From NCBI RefSeq assembly GCF_013201035.1, contig NZ_CP053707.1:1488001-1552000 (forward strand): 64,000 nucleotides of DNA, written 5' to 3'. The notes under the pieces are model-generated. The model was not told where the DNA came from and did no database searches. It worked only from the letters and a program-made list of their open reading frames with translations. This stretch comes from Arthrobacter sp. NEB 688 (GTDB taxonomy: Bacteria; Actinomycetota; Actinomycetes; Actinomycetales; Dermatophilaceae). A program made the translations under genes and the position numbers. Shown here piece after piece: positions 29,912-39,500 of this stretch. Positions within the stretch are counted from its first letter, which is position 1. Each line of letters starts with the position of its first letter.

Positions 29912-30063
29912 GGTGGTCCCTGGGGTGTCGGGAGTGCTCTCGTGGGGCCCAAACCACAGGTGGGCGCACCGTGTTCCATCGTACGTCGCAGGTGAGGGCA
30001 CCCTTCCTCGCATCCACGCATCGGCCACCCGCCCGTCCACGGGGCGTCGCGACCGGCCCTCAT

Positions 30064-30087
30064 GGGGAGTGCTCCCCCTTGTACGGT
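30064..30087 (+). promoter_or_regulatory. palindrome plus -10 box upstream of the WXG-like operon
   Basis: GGGGAG-TG-CTCCCC (30064-30077) is a perfect inverted repeat in the -35 region. TACGGT (30082-30087) follows as a likely -10. The placement suggests a repressor or activator site for the gene at 30141. Confidence 0.45.
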
Positions 30088-30140
30088 CGGGGGACTGCCG
30101 GGAGGGTGGGGGCCGACGGTCCACCGGACGAGGGGGAGGC

Positions 30141-30446
30141 ATGGGGTACGAGGTCCAGATCGAGGACCTGCGCAGCTCGGCGCAGGCGGCCCGCGACGCG
30201 CTCGACGGCGTCGAGGACACCACGGCCCCCGGCGACCTGCGCGGCATCGCCGCCGCCATCCCCGGGGCGAGCGCCGCCGTGCTCGTCGAGACCGTCGCGA
30301 CCGGCTGGGAGAGCGACGTGCGCGCCTGGGTGCGGGGCGCCCGCCGCTACGCCGAGGGGCTGGAGTCCGCGGCCACGCAGTACGAGACCGACGACGCCGC
30401 CGCCCGCGCCGCGTTCACGCCCGCCGGCCCGAACCAGCCCCGATGA
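30141..30446 (+). CDS. small helical EspC/WXG100-like protein
   Basis: A 101-residue, all-helical, soluble protein with no signal peptide. It starts MGYEVQIEDLRSSAQAARDA and ends in a second helix (RAWVRGARRYAEGLESAATQ) with acidic residues. The size and two-helix layout resemble ESX-secreted EspC/WXG100-like partners of type VII secretion. There is no clean WXG, only TGWES. AGGGGGAGG sits just upstream of the ATG. Its stop overlaps the next gene (ATGA), so the two proteins are probably made in equal amounts and may form a pair. Confidence 0.6.
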   Translation: MGYEVQIEDLRSSAQAARDALDGVEDTTAPGDLRGIAAAIPGASAAVLVETVATGWESDVRAWVRGARRYAEGLESAATQYETDDAAARAAFTPAGPNQPR

Positions 30447-32173
30447 GCCTCACCTGGGGGCAGGTCACGCAGTGGAGGGCCGCGCCCTTCACCACGGCCG
30501 AGGAGGCGCTGACGACCAGCCGGCGCACCCTCACCGACCGCGCCGACGACCTGCGCACGATGGCCGGCCCGGCGCGCTGGACCGGCTCGGCGGCCTCGAC
30601 CGCGAGCACCCGGCTGCGCCGCGTCACGGACGACCTCGAGATCCTCGTCGCCGAGGTGAGCGCCGCCCGCCGGGCCGTCATCGAGGCCGGTGACGCCGTG
30701 ACCGGTGTCGAGCACGCCGTCGACGCCGCCGTCGAGTACGCGAGCGCCCATGGCCTGACCATCTCGGCCGACGGCACGGTGACCGACGGGACCGGCCTGC
30801 AGATGTGCTACGCCACCGAGCACGACGAGGAGGTCGCCCGCCAGGAGCGCCAGGTCCTCGTCGACGAGTGCGTGGCGCGCATCGAGCAGGCGCTCCGCAA
30901 GGCCAACGACGTCGACGTCGACCTCGTCGCCGTGCTCACCTCGGTCCGCGACGGCACGATCGCGGACGGCTCGGACCTCTCGCTCGACGAGGCCGCCCAC
31001 GACGGCGACGCCGCCGGCCACCTCTCGCTCCTCGGGCCGCCGAGCGGCGGCACCCCCGCCGACAACACCGGATGGTGGGAGTCGCTCTCGCCGGAGGAGC
31101 AGCAGCGCATCCTCGACGAGCACCCCGACTGGGTCGGCAACCTCGACGGCATCCCGATGGGGGTGCGCGACGAGGCCAACCGGACGCGCCTGGAGGAGAC
31201 GGCCACCGAGCTGCGCGACCGGCAGCAGGACATCGAGGACGAGCTCGCCGCGATGGACCCCGACCCGTACGACCCCGACTACCTCGCGCTGCTGGCCGAG
31301 GCCCAGACCATCCGGGAGCAGCTGGGCGCCATCGACACCCTCGAGAGCGTCCTCGAGGACGACGACCGCCACCTCCTCGTGTTCGACCTGCCCGAGGGCC
31401 AGCGGCCCCAGGCGGCCGTCTCGGTCGGCGACGTCGACACCGCCGACCACGTCGGCGTCTTCACCCCCGGCCTGACGAGCACGGTCGAGGGGATGGGCGG
31501 CTACGTCGACGACATGGCCGACCTGCGCCGGGCGACCCTCGACGAGCTCCGCCGCAACGGCGACATGTCGGGCACCGTGGCCACGGTGGTCTGGCTGGAC
31601 TACCAGGCGCCGCAGTGGGGGTCGACGTTCTCCGGGGACTCGGTCGCGCTCTCGGGGTCGGCCGAGGACGGCGGCGCGGCGCTCGCCGACTTCTACCGGG
31701 GCCTGAACTCCTCGCGGGCCACCGACCCCGACCTCACCGCGCTCGGCCACTCCTACGGGTCGACGACGACCGGGTACGGCCTCCAGCACGAGGGCACCGG
31801 CGTCGACCGCGCCGTGTTCTTCGGCTCGCCCGGCCTCGGCACGAGCGACGTGGACGACCTCGACATCCCGAGCGGCAGCGCCTACTACGCGGAGGCGAAG
31901 TGGGACGGGGTCGGCGACATCGGGCGGTTCGGCATCGACCCCTCGGCGATGGACGGCATCAACCACCTCGAGACCGGTGACGCGACGGTCGACGGGCGCG
32001 ACTACGAGGGCGTCAGCGGCCACTCGAGCTACCTGCAGGCCGAGTCGACGAGCCAGTACAACATGGCCACCGTCGTCTCCGGCCACCCGCAGGACGCCGT
32101 CGAGGGCAACAACACCGGCATCACCGACGATCCCCGCGCCTGGGACTGGTGGCCCTCGTGGCTCGGGGGATGA
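30443..32173 (+). CDS. WXG-type helical domain fused to DUF1023 alpha/beta hydrolase
   Basis: 576 residues without signal peptide. Residues 1-105 are long helices with a WXG motif (Trp46-Thr-Gly48). Residues 210-300 are Glu/Asp-rich coiled coil (LRDRQQDIEDELAAMDP). From about 310 there is an alpha/beta hydrolase of the DUF1023 (Abhydrolase_8) kind: nucleophile Ser437 in LGHSYGSTTTGYG, FFGSPGLGT, and a catalytic His probably in GVSGHSSYL. Known relatives are abundant in actinobacteria and often lie by small helical proteins. A secreted lipase/esterase or toxin role is inference. Confidence 0.8.
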   Translation: MSLTWGQVTQWRAAPFTTAEEALTTSRRTLTDRADDLRTMAGPARWTGSAASTASTRLRRVTDDLEILVAEVSAARRAVIEAGDAVTGVEHAVDAAVEYASAHGLTISADGTVTDGTGLQMCYATEHDEEVARQERQVLVDECVARIEQALRKANDVDVDLVAVLTSVRDGTIADGSDLSLDEAAHDGDAAGHLSLLGPPSGGTPADNTGWWESLSPEEQQRILDEHPDWVGNLDGIPMGVRDEANRTRLEETATELRDRQQDIEDELAAMDPDPYDPDYLALLAEAQTIREQLGAIDTLESVLEDDDRHLLVFDLPEGQRPQAAVSVGDVDTADHVGVFTPGLTSTVEGMGGYVDDMADLRRATLDELRRNGDMSGTVATVVWLDYQAPQWGSTFSGDSVALSGSAEDGGAALADFYRGLNSSRATDPDLTALGHSYGSTTTGYGLQHEGTGVDRAVFFGSPGLGTSDVDDLDIPSGSAYYAEAKWDGVGDIGRFGIDPSAMDGINHLETGDATVDGRDYEGVSGHSSYLQAESTSQYNMATVVSGHPQDAVEGNNTGITDDPRAWDWWPSWLGG

Positions 32174-32185
32174 CGGCCCGCCGCC

Positions 32186-32191
32186 TAGGCT
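32186..32191 (+). promoter_or_regulatory. -10 box for lipoprotein gene
   Basis: TAGGCT followed after 8 nt by the ATG at 32200. It lies just downstream of the hydrolase stop, giving the lipoprotein its own promoter. Confidence 0.6.
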
Positions 32192-32199
32192 GGCCGACC

Positions 32200-32757
32200 A
32201 TGGGCGGTCACCGGGGCGGGCGAGGCGCGTGGCGACGCGGCGCGACGGTGCTGGCCGCCGTGGCGCTCGCGGCGACGGCGGGATGTTCTTCGACGACGAG
32301 CACGGGAGGCAGCATGGACCCCAGGGAGCAGCTGGCGCAGCGACCGACCTTCGAGCAGGCCGAGAAGGGGTACCTCGCGCTGCTCGGCGAGCTCCGCGAC
32401 ATCGTCGACGCGCAGCAGCCCGGCCTGCGCTGGAACGAGGCCGAGCCGGTCCGCTCCGACCGTGGCGGCTGTGGTGCCCCCTTCGACCGCGTCGACGGGG
32501 CGAAGAACGGCAACTACACCTTCGACGGGGCCGAGGGCGCGGTCGAGGACGCCAACTGGACCAAGGCCGTCGACGCGATGAAGGCGCCGCTCGCGGCCCA
32601 GGGCTTCACCGAGGTCACCGTCCTCCAGGACGAGCCGGGGGCGCACGAGGTCTCCGTCGGCGACCCGGCCACGGGTGCGCGGGTCGTCTTCGGCACGAAG
32701 GCCGGGACGATCCTCACCCTCTACGGCGCGTGCTTCCTCCTCGAGCAGGGCTCCTGA
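32200..32757 (+). CDS. LppA-like lipoprotein
   Basis: 185 residues. An N-terminal arginine-rich segment and hydrophobic ATVLAAVALAATAGC form a lipoprotein signal with the acylated Cys at about residue 28. The mature part has RPTFEQAEKGYLALLGELRD, a GGCGAPFD loop and a C-terminal Cys in LYGACFLLEQ, so one disulphide is likely. This resembles the LppA family of actinobacterial lipoproteins. ATG 32200 is preferred for its TAGGCT box; ATG 32170 would overlap the hydrolase stop (ATGA) and is a real alternative. It may bind or inhibit the hydrolase encoded upstream (inference). Confidence 0.7.
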   Translation: MGGHRGGRGAWRRGATVLAAVALAATAGCSSTTSTGGSMDPREQLAQRPTFEQAEKGYLALLGELRDIVDAQQPGLRWNEAEPVRSDRGGCGAPFDRVDGAKNGNYTFDGAEGAVEDANWTKAVDAMKAPLAAQGFTEVTVLQDEPGAHEVSVGDPATGARVVFGTKAGTILTLYGACFLLEQGS

Positions 32758-32783
32758 CCCCGGACCCCGCCCGGGGGCCCGGC

Positions 32784-32789
32784 TAGGCT
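32784..32789 (+). promoter_or_regulatory. -10 box for nuoA2
   Basis: TAGGCT, 8 nt before the nuoA2 ATG. A GC-rich hairpin (CCCCG-CC-CGGGG, 32765-32776) immediately upstream may end the lipoprotein transcript. Confidence 0.6.
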
Positions 32790-32797
32790 GGCGCGTC

Positions 32798-33163
32798 ATG
32801 GAGGGCTACCTCGCCGTCGCGGCGGTCGTCCTCGCGGGTGTGCTCCTCGTGGCCGCCGCGATGGTCGTCCGGCGCCTCGTCGCGCCCCGGGCCGCCGACG
32901 CGGCCGGGCTCGCGACGTACGAGTCAGGTGTCGACCCGGTCGGCAGCGGCTGGGCGCAGTCGCAGGTGCGCTACCTCTCCTTCGCGTTCCTCTACGTCGT
33001 CTTCGCCGTCGACGCGGTCTACCTCTTCCCGTGGGCGCTCGTCCTGCGCGACGCCGAGCTCGGGGTCGCCTCGCTCGTCGAGGTCGTCGTCTTCGTCGGC
33101 GTCCTGCTCCTCGGCCTCGTGCACGCCGGCCGGCGCGGCCTGCTGCGCTGGGACCTGCGATGA
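32798..33163 (+). CDS. nuoA2: NADH-quinone oxidoreductase subunit A, second copy
   Basis: A 121-residue three-helix subunit A paralogue. The region equivalent to the first copy's [14 protein letters not shown] reads [22 protein letters not shown], so the acidic residue of the second helix is Asp instead of Glu. It begins a second complex I gene set that is physically split: A2 and B2 here, the rest from 47952. The start is fixed by the ATG 8 nt after TAGGCT. Its stop precedes nuoB2 by 13 bases. Confidence 0.9.
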   Translation: MEGYLAVAAVVLAGVLLVAAAMVVRRLVAPRAADAAGLATYESGVDPVGSGWAQSQVRYLSFAFLYVVFAVDAVYLFPWALVLRDAELGVASLVEVVVFVGVLLLGLVHAGRRGLLRWDLR

Positions 33164-33176
33164 CGGGGGAGCGCGG

Positions 33177-33758
33177 ATGAGCGTCGACCTGCCGATGCCG
33201 CGCGTCGGGCCGCTGGCCGAGCACGCGCCCAAGCCCGTGCGGATGGTCCTCAACTGGGGCCGGCGCTACAGCCTGTGGGTCTTCAACTTCGGGCTCGCCT
33301 GCTGCGCCATCGAGTTCATCGCCACGTCGATGGGCCGGCACGACTTCATCCGGCTCGGGGTCATCCCGTTCGCGCCCGGGCCGCGGCAGGCCGACCTCAT
33401 GGTCGTCTCCGGCACCGTCACCGACAAGATGGCGCCGGCCATCCGCCGTCTCTACGACCAGATGCCCGAGCCCAAGTACGTCATCTCGTTCGGGGCGTGC
33501 AGCAACTCCGGTGGGCCGTACTGGGACTCGTACTCGGTGACCAAGGGCGTCGACCAGCTCGTGCCCGTCGACGTCTACGTGCCGGGCTGCCCGCCGCGCC
33601 CCGAGGCGCTGCTCCAGGGCATCATCACGCTCCAGGAGAAGATCGCCGCCGAGCGCGTCAGCGGCGCCGCCATCGCCGAGCGCCGTCGCGGCCGGTTCGC
33701 CGGCCACCGCGCCGCCACCGCCGCCGACGTCACCCGCGGGCTGGTCGCGCGGCCGTGA
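33177..33758 (+). CDS. nuoB2: NADH-quinone oxidoreductase subunit B, second copy
   Basis: 193 residues. All N2-cluster ligands are kept: the tandem Cys in GLACCAIEF, Cys in [11 protein letters not shown] and Cys in VPGCPPRPE, so it should be redox active. The N-terminus is longer and basic ([19 protein letters not shown]). A GGGGA site lies upstream of the ATG. In complex I NuoB contacts NuoD, but no second nuoD exists in the window. The stop overlaps the start of a YrdB-like gene. Confidence 0.93.
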   Translation: MSVDLPMPRVGPLAEHAPKPVRMVLNWGRRYSLWVFNFGLACCAIEFIATSMGRHDFIRLGVIPFAPGPRQADLMVVSGTVTDKMAPAIRRLYDQMPEPKYVISFGACSNSGGPYWDSYSVTKGVDQLVPVDVYVPGCPPRPEALLQGIITLQEKIAAERVSGAAIAERRRGRFAGHRAATAADVTRGLVARP

Positions 33759-34123
33759 GCACGCCCGTCCTCGCGCTGCTGGCGCTCGTCGCCTTCGTCA
33801 CCGAGCTCGCGCTCTTCGGCGGGGTCGGGGCGCTCGCCCACCACGCCGTCGGCGGGGGAGCGGCCGGCTGGGCCGCGGCCGTCGTGGCGACGCTGCTCGT
33901 CCTGCTCCTCTGGGGGCTGTTCATGGCCCCCAAGGCCCGCCTGCGCCTCGCGCCCGGGCCGCGCACGGCCGCGGCGGTCGTCCTCGTCTACGGCGTCGCC
34001 TTCGGGCTCTTCGCCGCCGGGTGGACCGGCTGGGCGTGGTTCGTCGGCGTCGCCGGCCTCGTCGTCGTCGCGGCCCAGACGGTGCTGCACCGCCCGGCCG
34101 ACGCCGGCGCCGCGTCGTCCTGA
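33755..34123 (+). CDS. YrdB (DUF2568) family membrane protein
   Basis: A 122-residue membrane protein with four hydrophobic helices. The block [13 protein letters not shown] between helices 2 and 3 is the DUF2568/YrdB signature. Function is unknown in the family. GTG overlaps the nuoB2 stop by 4 bases, so it is translated with nuoA2B2. Its TGA lies inside the first of seven 11-nt repeats that precede phoX. It may have joined the nuoA2B2 transcript after the second nuo cluster was split. Confidence 0.82.
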   Translation: MSTPVLALLALVAFVTELALFGGVGALAHHAVGGGAAGWAAAVVATLLVLLLWGLFMAPKARLRLAPGPRTAAAVVLVYGVAFGLFAAGWTGWAWFVGVAGLVVVAAQTVLHRPADAGAASS

Positions 34124-34195
34124 CCGGGCCCTGACCGACGCCTGACCCGCGCGTCACCCGGGCCTCCCGCAATGGTCACCCGGTGTTCCCCCGCA
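34119..34195 (+). promoter_or_regulatory. seven tandem 11-nt PHO-box-type repeats
   Basis: Direct units start at 34119, 34130, 34141, 34152, 34163, 34174 and 34185, all exactly 11 nt apart. Every unit has T at position 3 and C at position 6. The best units are CGTCACCCGGG and GGTCACCCGGT, the latter matching the actinobacterial PhoP unit G(G/T)TCAYYYR(G/C). They end 28 bases before the phoX -10, so PhoP activation under phosphate starvation is expected. Confidence 0.7.
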
Positions 34196-34223
34196 GGACG
34201 GCGGCAGGGTCCCCTCCCGGACC

Positions 34224-34229
34224 TAGCGT
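34224..34229 (+). promoter_or_regulatory. -10 box for phoX
   Basis: TAGCGT lies 39 nt before the phoX ATG. GGGAGAA (34257-34263) is the ribosome binding site, so this transcript has a leader, unlike several neighbours. No good -35 is seen, as expected for an activator-dependent promoter. Confidence 0.55.
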
Positions 34230-34268
34230 CCTGCGCGGACACCCACGCCGAGCCCCGGGAGAACCCCC

Positions 34269-36329
34269 ATGACCATCGCCCCCGAGAACCGCCGGATGCT
34301 CTCGCTCGTGCCCCACGCGCGCGGCAAGCGCAGCGCGGTCACGTGCGAGCTGAAGTGCGGCAACGCCTGCGCGCACCCGGCCCCGAACACGAGCGAGAAC
34401 AGCTACTTCCGCGACGTCGCGAGCGCCGCGTTCAGCCGCCGCCGGATGCTCGGCGGCGTCGGTGGTGGCGCGCTCGCGCTCGCCCTCTCGCCGGCCGGCC
34501 AGGCCGCCGCGCACGGAGGTCACGGCGGCGGTGCGCACGCGGGGAAGGGCCTGCGGTTCACCCCGATCGCGCCCGTGCCCGCCGACGTCGACGACCTGAC
34601 CGTCCCGAAGGGCTGGGCCTGGACGCCGATCATCCGCTGGGGCGACCCGCTCTTCCGCACCTCCCCGGAGTTCGACCCCGAGCACCAGACCGAGGCCGCG
34701 CAGCGCCAGCAGGTCGGCTACAACTGCGACTACCTCGACGTCATCGAGCGCCCGGGCAGCCACGGCCGCCGGGCCGTCGCGGTGCTCAACCACGAGTACA
34801 CGAACGAGACCATCATGTTCCCGCCGGCCGCCGACGAGGAGACCCTCGCCGAGCAGAAGCGCGTGGCGATGGCCGCGCACGGCCTGACCGTCGTCGAGCT
34901 GCGCCGCTCCGGCCCCGGCCGCCCGTGGAGCATGGTGCGCGGGGGCCGCCTCAACCGGCGCATCCACCTGCAGACCGAGTTCGCGGTCGACGGCCCGGCC
35001 GCCGGCCACCCGCTGCTGCGCACGCAGGACGACCCGCTGGGCCGCCGGATCCTCGGCACGCAGAACAACTGCTCCGGCGGCACGACCCCGTGGGGCACCG
35101 TGCTGTCGGGCGAGGAGAACTTCAACCAGTACTTCGTCGCGAACGACACCCCCGAGAACAAGCGCTACGGCATCCCCACGACCGCCGGCGGTCGCGCCTG
35201 GTGGACCGTCGACCCGCGCTTCGACGCCCGGCAGCCCGGCTACGAGAACGAGGTGAACCGCTTCGGCTGGGTCGTCGAGGTCGACCCCGAGGACCCCGAC
35301 TCGACCCCGGTCAAGCACACCGCGATGGGCCGCTTCAAGCACGAGAGCGCCAACATCCGGGTCGCCCCCGACGGCCGGGTCGTCGCCTACTCCGGCGACG
35401 ACGAGCGCTTCGACTACATCTACAAGTTCGTCTCCTCGAAGAAGATGGTCAAGGGCTCCTCGCGCGCCGCCCGCGAGGCGAACAAGCGCCTGCTGTCCTC
35501 GGGCGACCTCTACGTGGCGCGGCTGACCGGCGACAGCCCGGCGGGCCAGATCGACGGCTCGGGCGACCTGCCCGCCGACGAGGCCTTCGACGGCAGCGGC
35601 CAGTGGCTGCCGCTCGTCGAGGGCGGCCGCTCGAAGGTCCCCGGGATGAGCGTCGCCGAGGTCCTCGTCTTCACGCGCCTGGCCGCCGACCGCGTCGGCG
35701 CCACGAAGATGGACCGCCCCGAGGACGTCCAGCCCAACCCGGTGACCGGCAAGGTCTACGCGGCGCTGACGAACAACACCAACCGCGGCGTCGGCTCCAA
35801 CCCGCGCGTCGACGAGGCCAACCCCCGCGTCACCAACCGCGAGGGCCACGTCCTCGAGCTGACCGAGCACCGCAACGACCCGACCTCGACCCGCTTCGCG
35901 TGGACCCTGCTCCTCGTCTGCGGCGACCCGAGCTCGGCGGGCACGTACTTCGGCGGCTACGACGGCCCGGTCTCGCCGATCTCCTGCCCCGACAACGTCG
36001 CCTTCGACTCCACCGGCGCCCTGTGGATCTCGACCGACGGCCAGCCGGGCACCCTCGGCCTCGACGACGCCCTGCACCGGGTCACCCTCACCGGGCGCCA
36101 GCGCGGCAAGGTCGAGCAGTTCCTCGCCGTCCCGCGCGAGGCGGAGACCTGCGGCCCGGTCGTCCACGACCGCGACGGGAGCGTCTTCGTCGCCGTCCAG
36201 CACCCGGGCGAGGAGGGGTCCTGGGCCGACCAGCACTCCTTCTTCCCGGACTACGTCGCGCCGGGCACCCTCTCCCGCGGCCGCTGGGGCGGGCCGCGCC
36301 CGAGCGTCGTGCAGGTGCACCGGGCCTGA
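34269..36329 (+). CDS. phoX: PhoX-family alkaline phosphatase (DUF839)
   Basis: 686 residues. A long N-terminal part precedes a twin-arginine signal at about residue 56 (SRRRMLGG followed by a hydrophobic stretch to AGQAAA), so the folded enzyme is exported by Tat. The body shows PhoX features: NHEYTNE, NCSGGTTPWGTVLSGEENF with the conserved Cys and Glu, FKHESANIRVAPDGRVVAYSGDDE and CPDNVAFDSTGALWISTDG. PhoX enzymes use calcium and iron to release phosphate from organic esters. A PHO-type repeat array upstream supports phosphate-starvation control. Confidence 0.93.
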   Translation: MTIAPENRRMLSLVPHARGKRSAVTCELKCGNACAHPAPNTSENSYFRDVASAAFSRRRMLGGVGGGALALALSPAGQAAAHGGHGGGAHAGKGLRFTPIAPVPADVDDLTVPKGWAWTPIIRWGDPLFRTSPEFDPEHQTEAAQRQQVGYNCDYLDVIERPGSHGRRAVAVLNHEYTNETIMFPPAADEETLAEQKRVAMAAHGLTVVELRRSGPGRPWSMVRGGRLNRRIHLQTEFAVDGPAAGHPLLRTQDDPLGRRILGTQNNCSGGTTPWGTVLSGEENFNQYFVANDTPENKRYGIPTTAGGRAWWTVDPRFDARQPGYENEVNRFGWVVEVDPEDPDSTPVKHTAMGRFKHESANIRVAPDGRVVAYSGDDERFDYIYKFVSSKKMVKGSSRAAREANKRLLSSGDLYVARLTGDSPAGQIDGSGDLPADEAFDGSGQWLPLVEGGRSKVPGMSVAEVLVFTRLAADRVGATKMDRPEDVQPNPVTGKVYAALTNNTNRGVGSNPRVDEANPRVTNREGHVLELTEHRNDPTSTRFAWTLLLVCGDPSSAGTYFGGYDGPVSPISCPDNVAFDSTGALWISTDGQPGTLGLDDALHRVTLTGRQRGKVEQFLAVPREAETCGPVVHDRDGSVFVAVQHPGEEGSWADQHSFFPDYVAPGTLSRGRWGGPRPSVVQVHRA

Positions 36330-36339
36330 CCGCTCACCC

Positions 36340-36379
36340 CCGGCGGGCCGGGACACCCCACGGTGTCCCGGCCCGCCGG
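36340..36379 (+). terminator. strong hairpin terminator after phoX
   Basis: An 18-bp perfect stem (36340-36357 with 36362-36379) closes a CCAC loop, beginning 10 bases after the phoX stop. There is no T tract, as is usual in such GC-rich genomes. Confidence 0.8.
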
Positions 36380-36524
36380 CGCGTCCCGACGCACCGCACG
36401 TCGCCACCGGACGAAACGCCGGGGCCGCATTGTCCCAACCGGCACACCTGACCCATCCGGATGGCACACAATGACTGCGGGCGCGGAGGTCGGTCCGTGC
36501 CCGGAGCCGATGGACCGAGGGTTC

Positions 36525-39500
36525 ATGAGCGAGGTGCGAAGCCCGTCGCGGCGTGGCCAGCGGTCCCGTCGCGGGTTCCGGCGACCCCGCACGGGCACGG
36601 TGGTGGCGACGGTCGTCGCGCTCGTCCTCGGCGGCTACGGCTGGGCGGCCACGCAGAGCGACGGCTACCCGACCGACCACCCCGAGGCCAACGACGGCAC
36701 CCTGTGGGTGACCAACGACCGCTCGGGCCTCTTCGGGCGGCTCAACGGCCCCGCCGCCCGCCTCGACGCCGCCTTCCCCCCGGCGGACGAGAGCAACCAG
36801 GGCTATGCGCTCGACGTCGTCCAGTCCGGCAGCTCGGTCCTCACCCGCGACCGCTCGAGCGGCCGGGTCACCCCTGTCGACGTCCAGGCCGGCGCCCTCG
36901 TCACCGACCGCGCCGTCGAGCTGCCCGGCCGGGCCCTGCTCGCGGTCGGCGGGGGCACCTCCGCGGCGGTCGACCCCGAGACCGGCGGGGTCCACGTCGC
37001 GCACTCCCTCACCCCCACCGTCGCCGCGGTCGACGGCCTCGGGTCGGGGGCCCGCGCCGCCGACGTCGTGCCCATCGCCCCCGACGCCACGACCGACTTC
37101 CCGGCCGACGTGGCGGTCGCCGCCGACGGGACCGCCTACGCGGCGGGCTCCGGTGGCCGGATGACGACGCTGTCGCCGACCGCCGACGGGGGGTTCCGGA
37201 CCGTCCGCAGCTCCCTCGGCGGGCCGCTCCAGGAGGCGCAGCTCGTCCTGACCCCCGACGGGCCGGTCGTCCTCGACACCGTGTCCGGGGTGCTCGTGCG
37301 CCCCGGGGGCGCACGCGTCAGCCTCAGCGGCGAGTCGGTGGTCGGCGGGGTGCCCCAGGACGTGACGACGGACGGCGCCGTGCTCGTCGCGACGCCCCGT
37401 GCGCTGCTGTCGGTCGACCTGCGCACCGGCGTGACCCGGTCGCTGGCGACGGGCGGCTCGGGCCCCGGCACGGCGCCGGTGGTCCTCGACGGCTGCGCGT
37501 ACGCCGCGTGGTCCGGGACGCCCGGCCGCGCGGTCAAGGTGTGCAGCGGCGCCGCCCCGGAGACCGTCGACCTCACCGACGCCGGCACGCTCAGCTCGCC
37601 GCGGCTGCGGGTCAACCACCGCACGGTCGCCCTCAACGACACCTCGACCGGCGCCGTCTGGGACCTCGACTCCGGCGACCGGCTCGACGACTGGGCGGCC
37701 GTCGCGCCGCCGTCGTCGCAGACCCCGCCCGAGGACACCGACCCCTCCTCGACGGTCGACCGCACCGCGAAGCCGCCGCAGGCCCGGGACGACGAGGTGG
37801 GCGCGCGCCCGGGCCGCACGAGCGTCCTGCACGTCCTCGACAACGACGCCAACCCCAGCGGCAGCGTCCTGTCGATCACCCGGGCCACCGGGCTGCCGGG
37901 TCTCGACGGCCGGGTCGACATCTCGCCGGACGGCCAGACGGTGCAGCTGCAGCTGACCCCCACCGCCCGCTCGACGGCCTTCGACTACGTCATCGACGAC
38001 GGCCGCGGCAACCGCTCGAGCGCGCGGGTCACCGTGACCGTCCGCGGCCCGGACGAGAACGGTGCCCCCGTCCTGCGCAGCAACTACGTCCCGGGCGTCA
38101 CGTCCGTGACCAACCGCGGCTCGGTCACGGTGCCCGTCGCCGGCGACTGGCGCGACCCCGACTCCGACCCCGTCGCGGTCACGGGCGCCCGCGACGGCGA
38201 CCGCACGGTCGGGGTCACCCCGGACGGCCGCCTGCGCTACACGGCGACCGGCGAGACCGGCCCCCGCACGCTCGAGTACACGGTGACCGACGGCGCCGCC
38301 CCGAGCACCGGGCAGCTGAGCCTCGACGTCCTCTCGCCGGACGCGACGCAGCCGACGTCCCCGACGACCCTGCCGGACGTCGGGCGCGGCGAGGTCGACA
38401 AGCCGATCGTCCTGCGCCCGCTCGAGAACGACATCCCGGGCACGGACCCCACCGACCCGGCGGCCCGCCTCCAGCTCGCCGGCAACGTGACGGCCCCGGA
38501 CGGCACGACGGTCTCGACGAGCTTCGAGGCCGGCACGGTCACCGTCACCGCGAGTGCGCCGGGCACCTACCTGCTCGGGTACACGGTCCGGTACGGCACG
38601 GCGAACACCGTGCGCGGCGCGATGCGCGTCGACGTGCGGGCGGCCTCGGAGCGCACGGGCGACATCACGGCGATGCTCGACCAGACCGTCCTCCACGGCC
38701 AGACCGCGACGATCACCGACGTCCTCGCCAACGACGTCGACCCCTCCGGCGGCCTCCTCACCGTCCAGTCCGCGGTGGCCGACTCCGCGCTCGGGGTCGA
38801 GGTCGCGGTGCTGCGCGGCCGGTGGCTCCGCATCCGCGCGACGAGCCCCGAGCTGCGCCCCAACCCGGTGCTCGTGCGGTACACCGTGACCAACGGGGCC
38901 GGGAAGACGGCGACGGGGTCGGTCTCGGTCCTCCAGCTGCCCGCCCCGCAGGACGACTCCCCGGTCGCGGTCGACGACACCGCCACGGTGCGCTCCGGCG
39001 ACCAGGCCTCGATCCCGGTCCTCGACAACGACCTCGACCCGGGGGGCACGACGCTGCGGCTCGCGCCGCAGGTCGAGGGCGCCGCCCGCAGCGGGATGCT
39101 CCCCGTCGGCGGGGCCGACGGCGGGCCGACCGACGAGCCGACGGGCGCGGCCTACGTCGCGGGCTCGCTCGTGCGCTACCAGGCCCCGGAGGTCACCGAG
39201 CAGCGCACGGTGACGATCACCTACGTCGTCGAGAACGCCAACGGCTCCCGGGCCTCGGGCAGCGTGCGGGTGACCGTCACCGCGCCGCCGAGCCCGCAGC
39301 AGCCCAACCGCGCGCCGACCCCCGCGACCCTCGAGGGCCGGGTCGTCGCGGGCGACACCATCACCGTCTCGATCGCCGGCTCGGGCGCGGACCCCGACGG
39401 CGACTCCACGACGCTCGTCGGGCTCGCCTCCGCGCCGCGCCTCGGCCGCGTGCTCGCCGTGACGCCCTCCTCGATCACCTACCAGGCGTACCCGACGAGC

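Noticed and set aside
29978-29983. TACGAT as a confident korA promoter
   Set aside because: The box is plausible but is 66 bases from the GTG, has no convincing -35, and lies in a region that may also serve the divergent gene; it is mentioned only in the korA entry.
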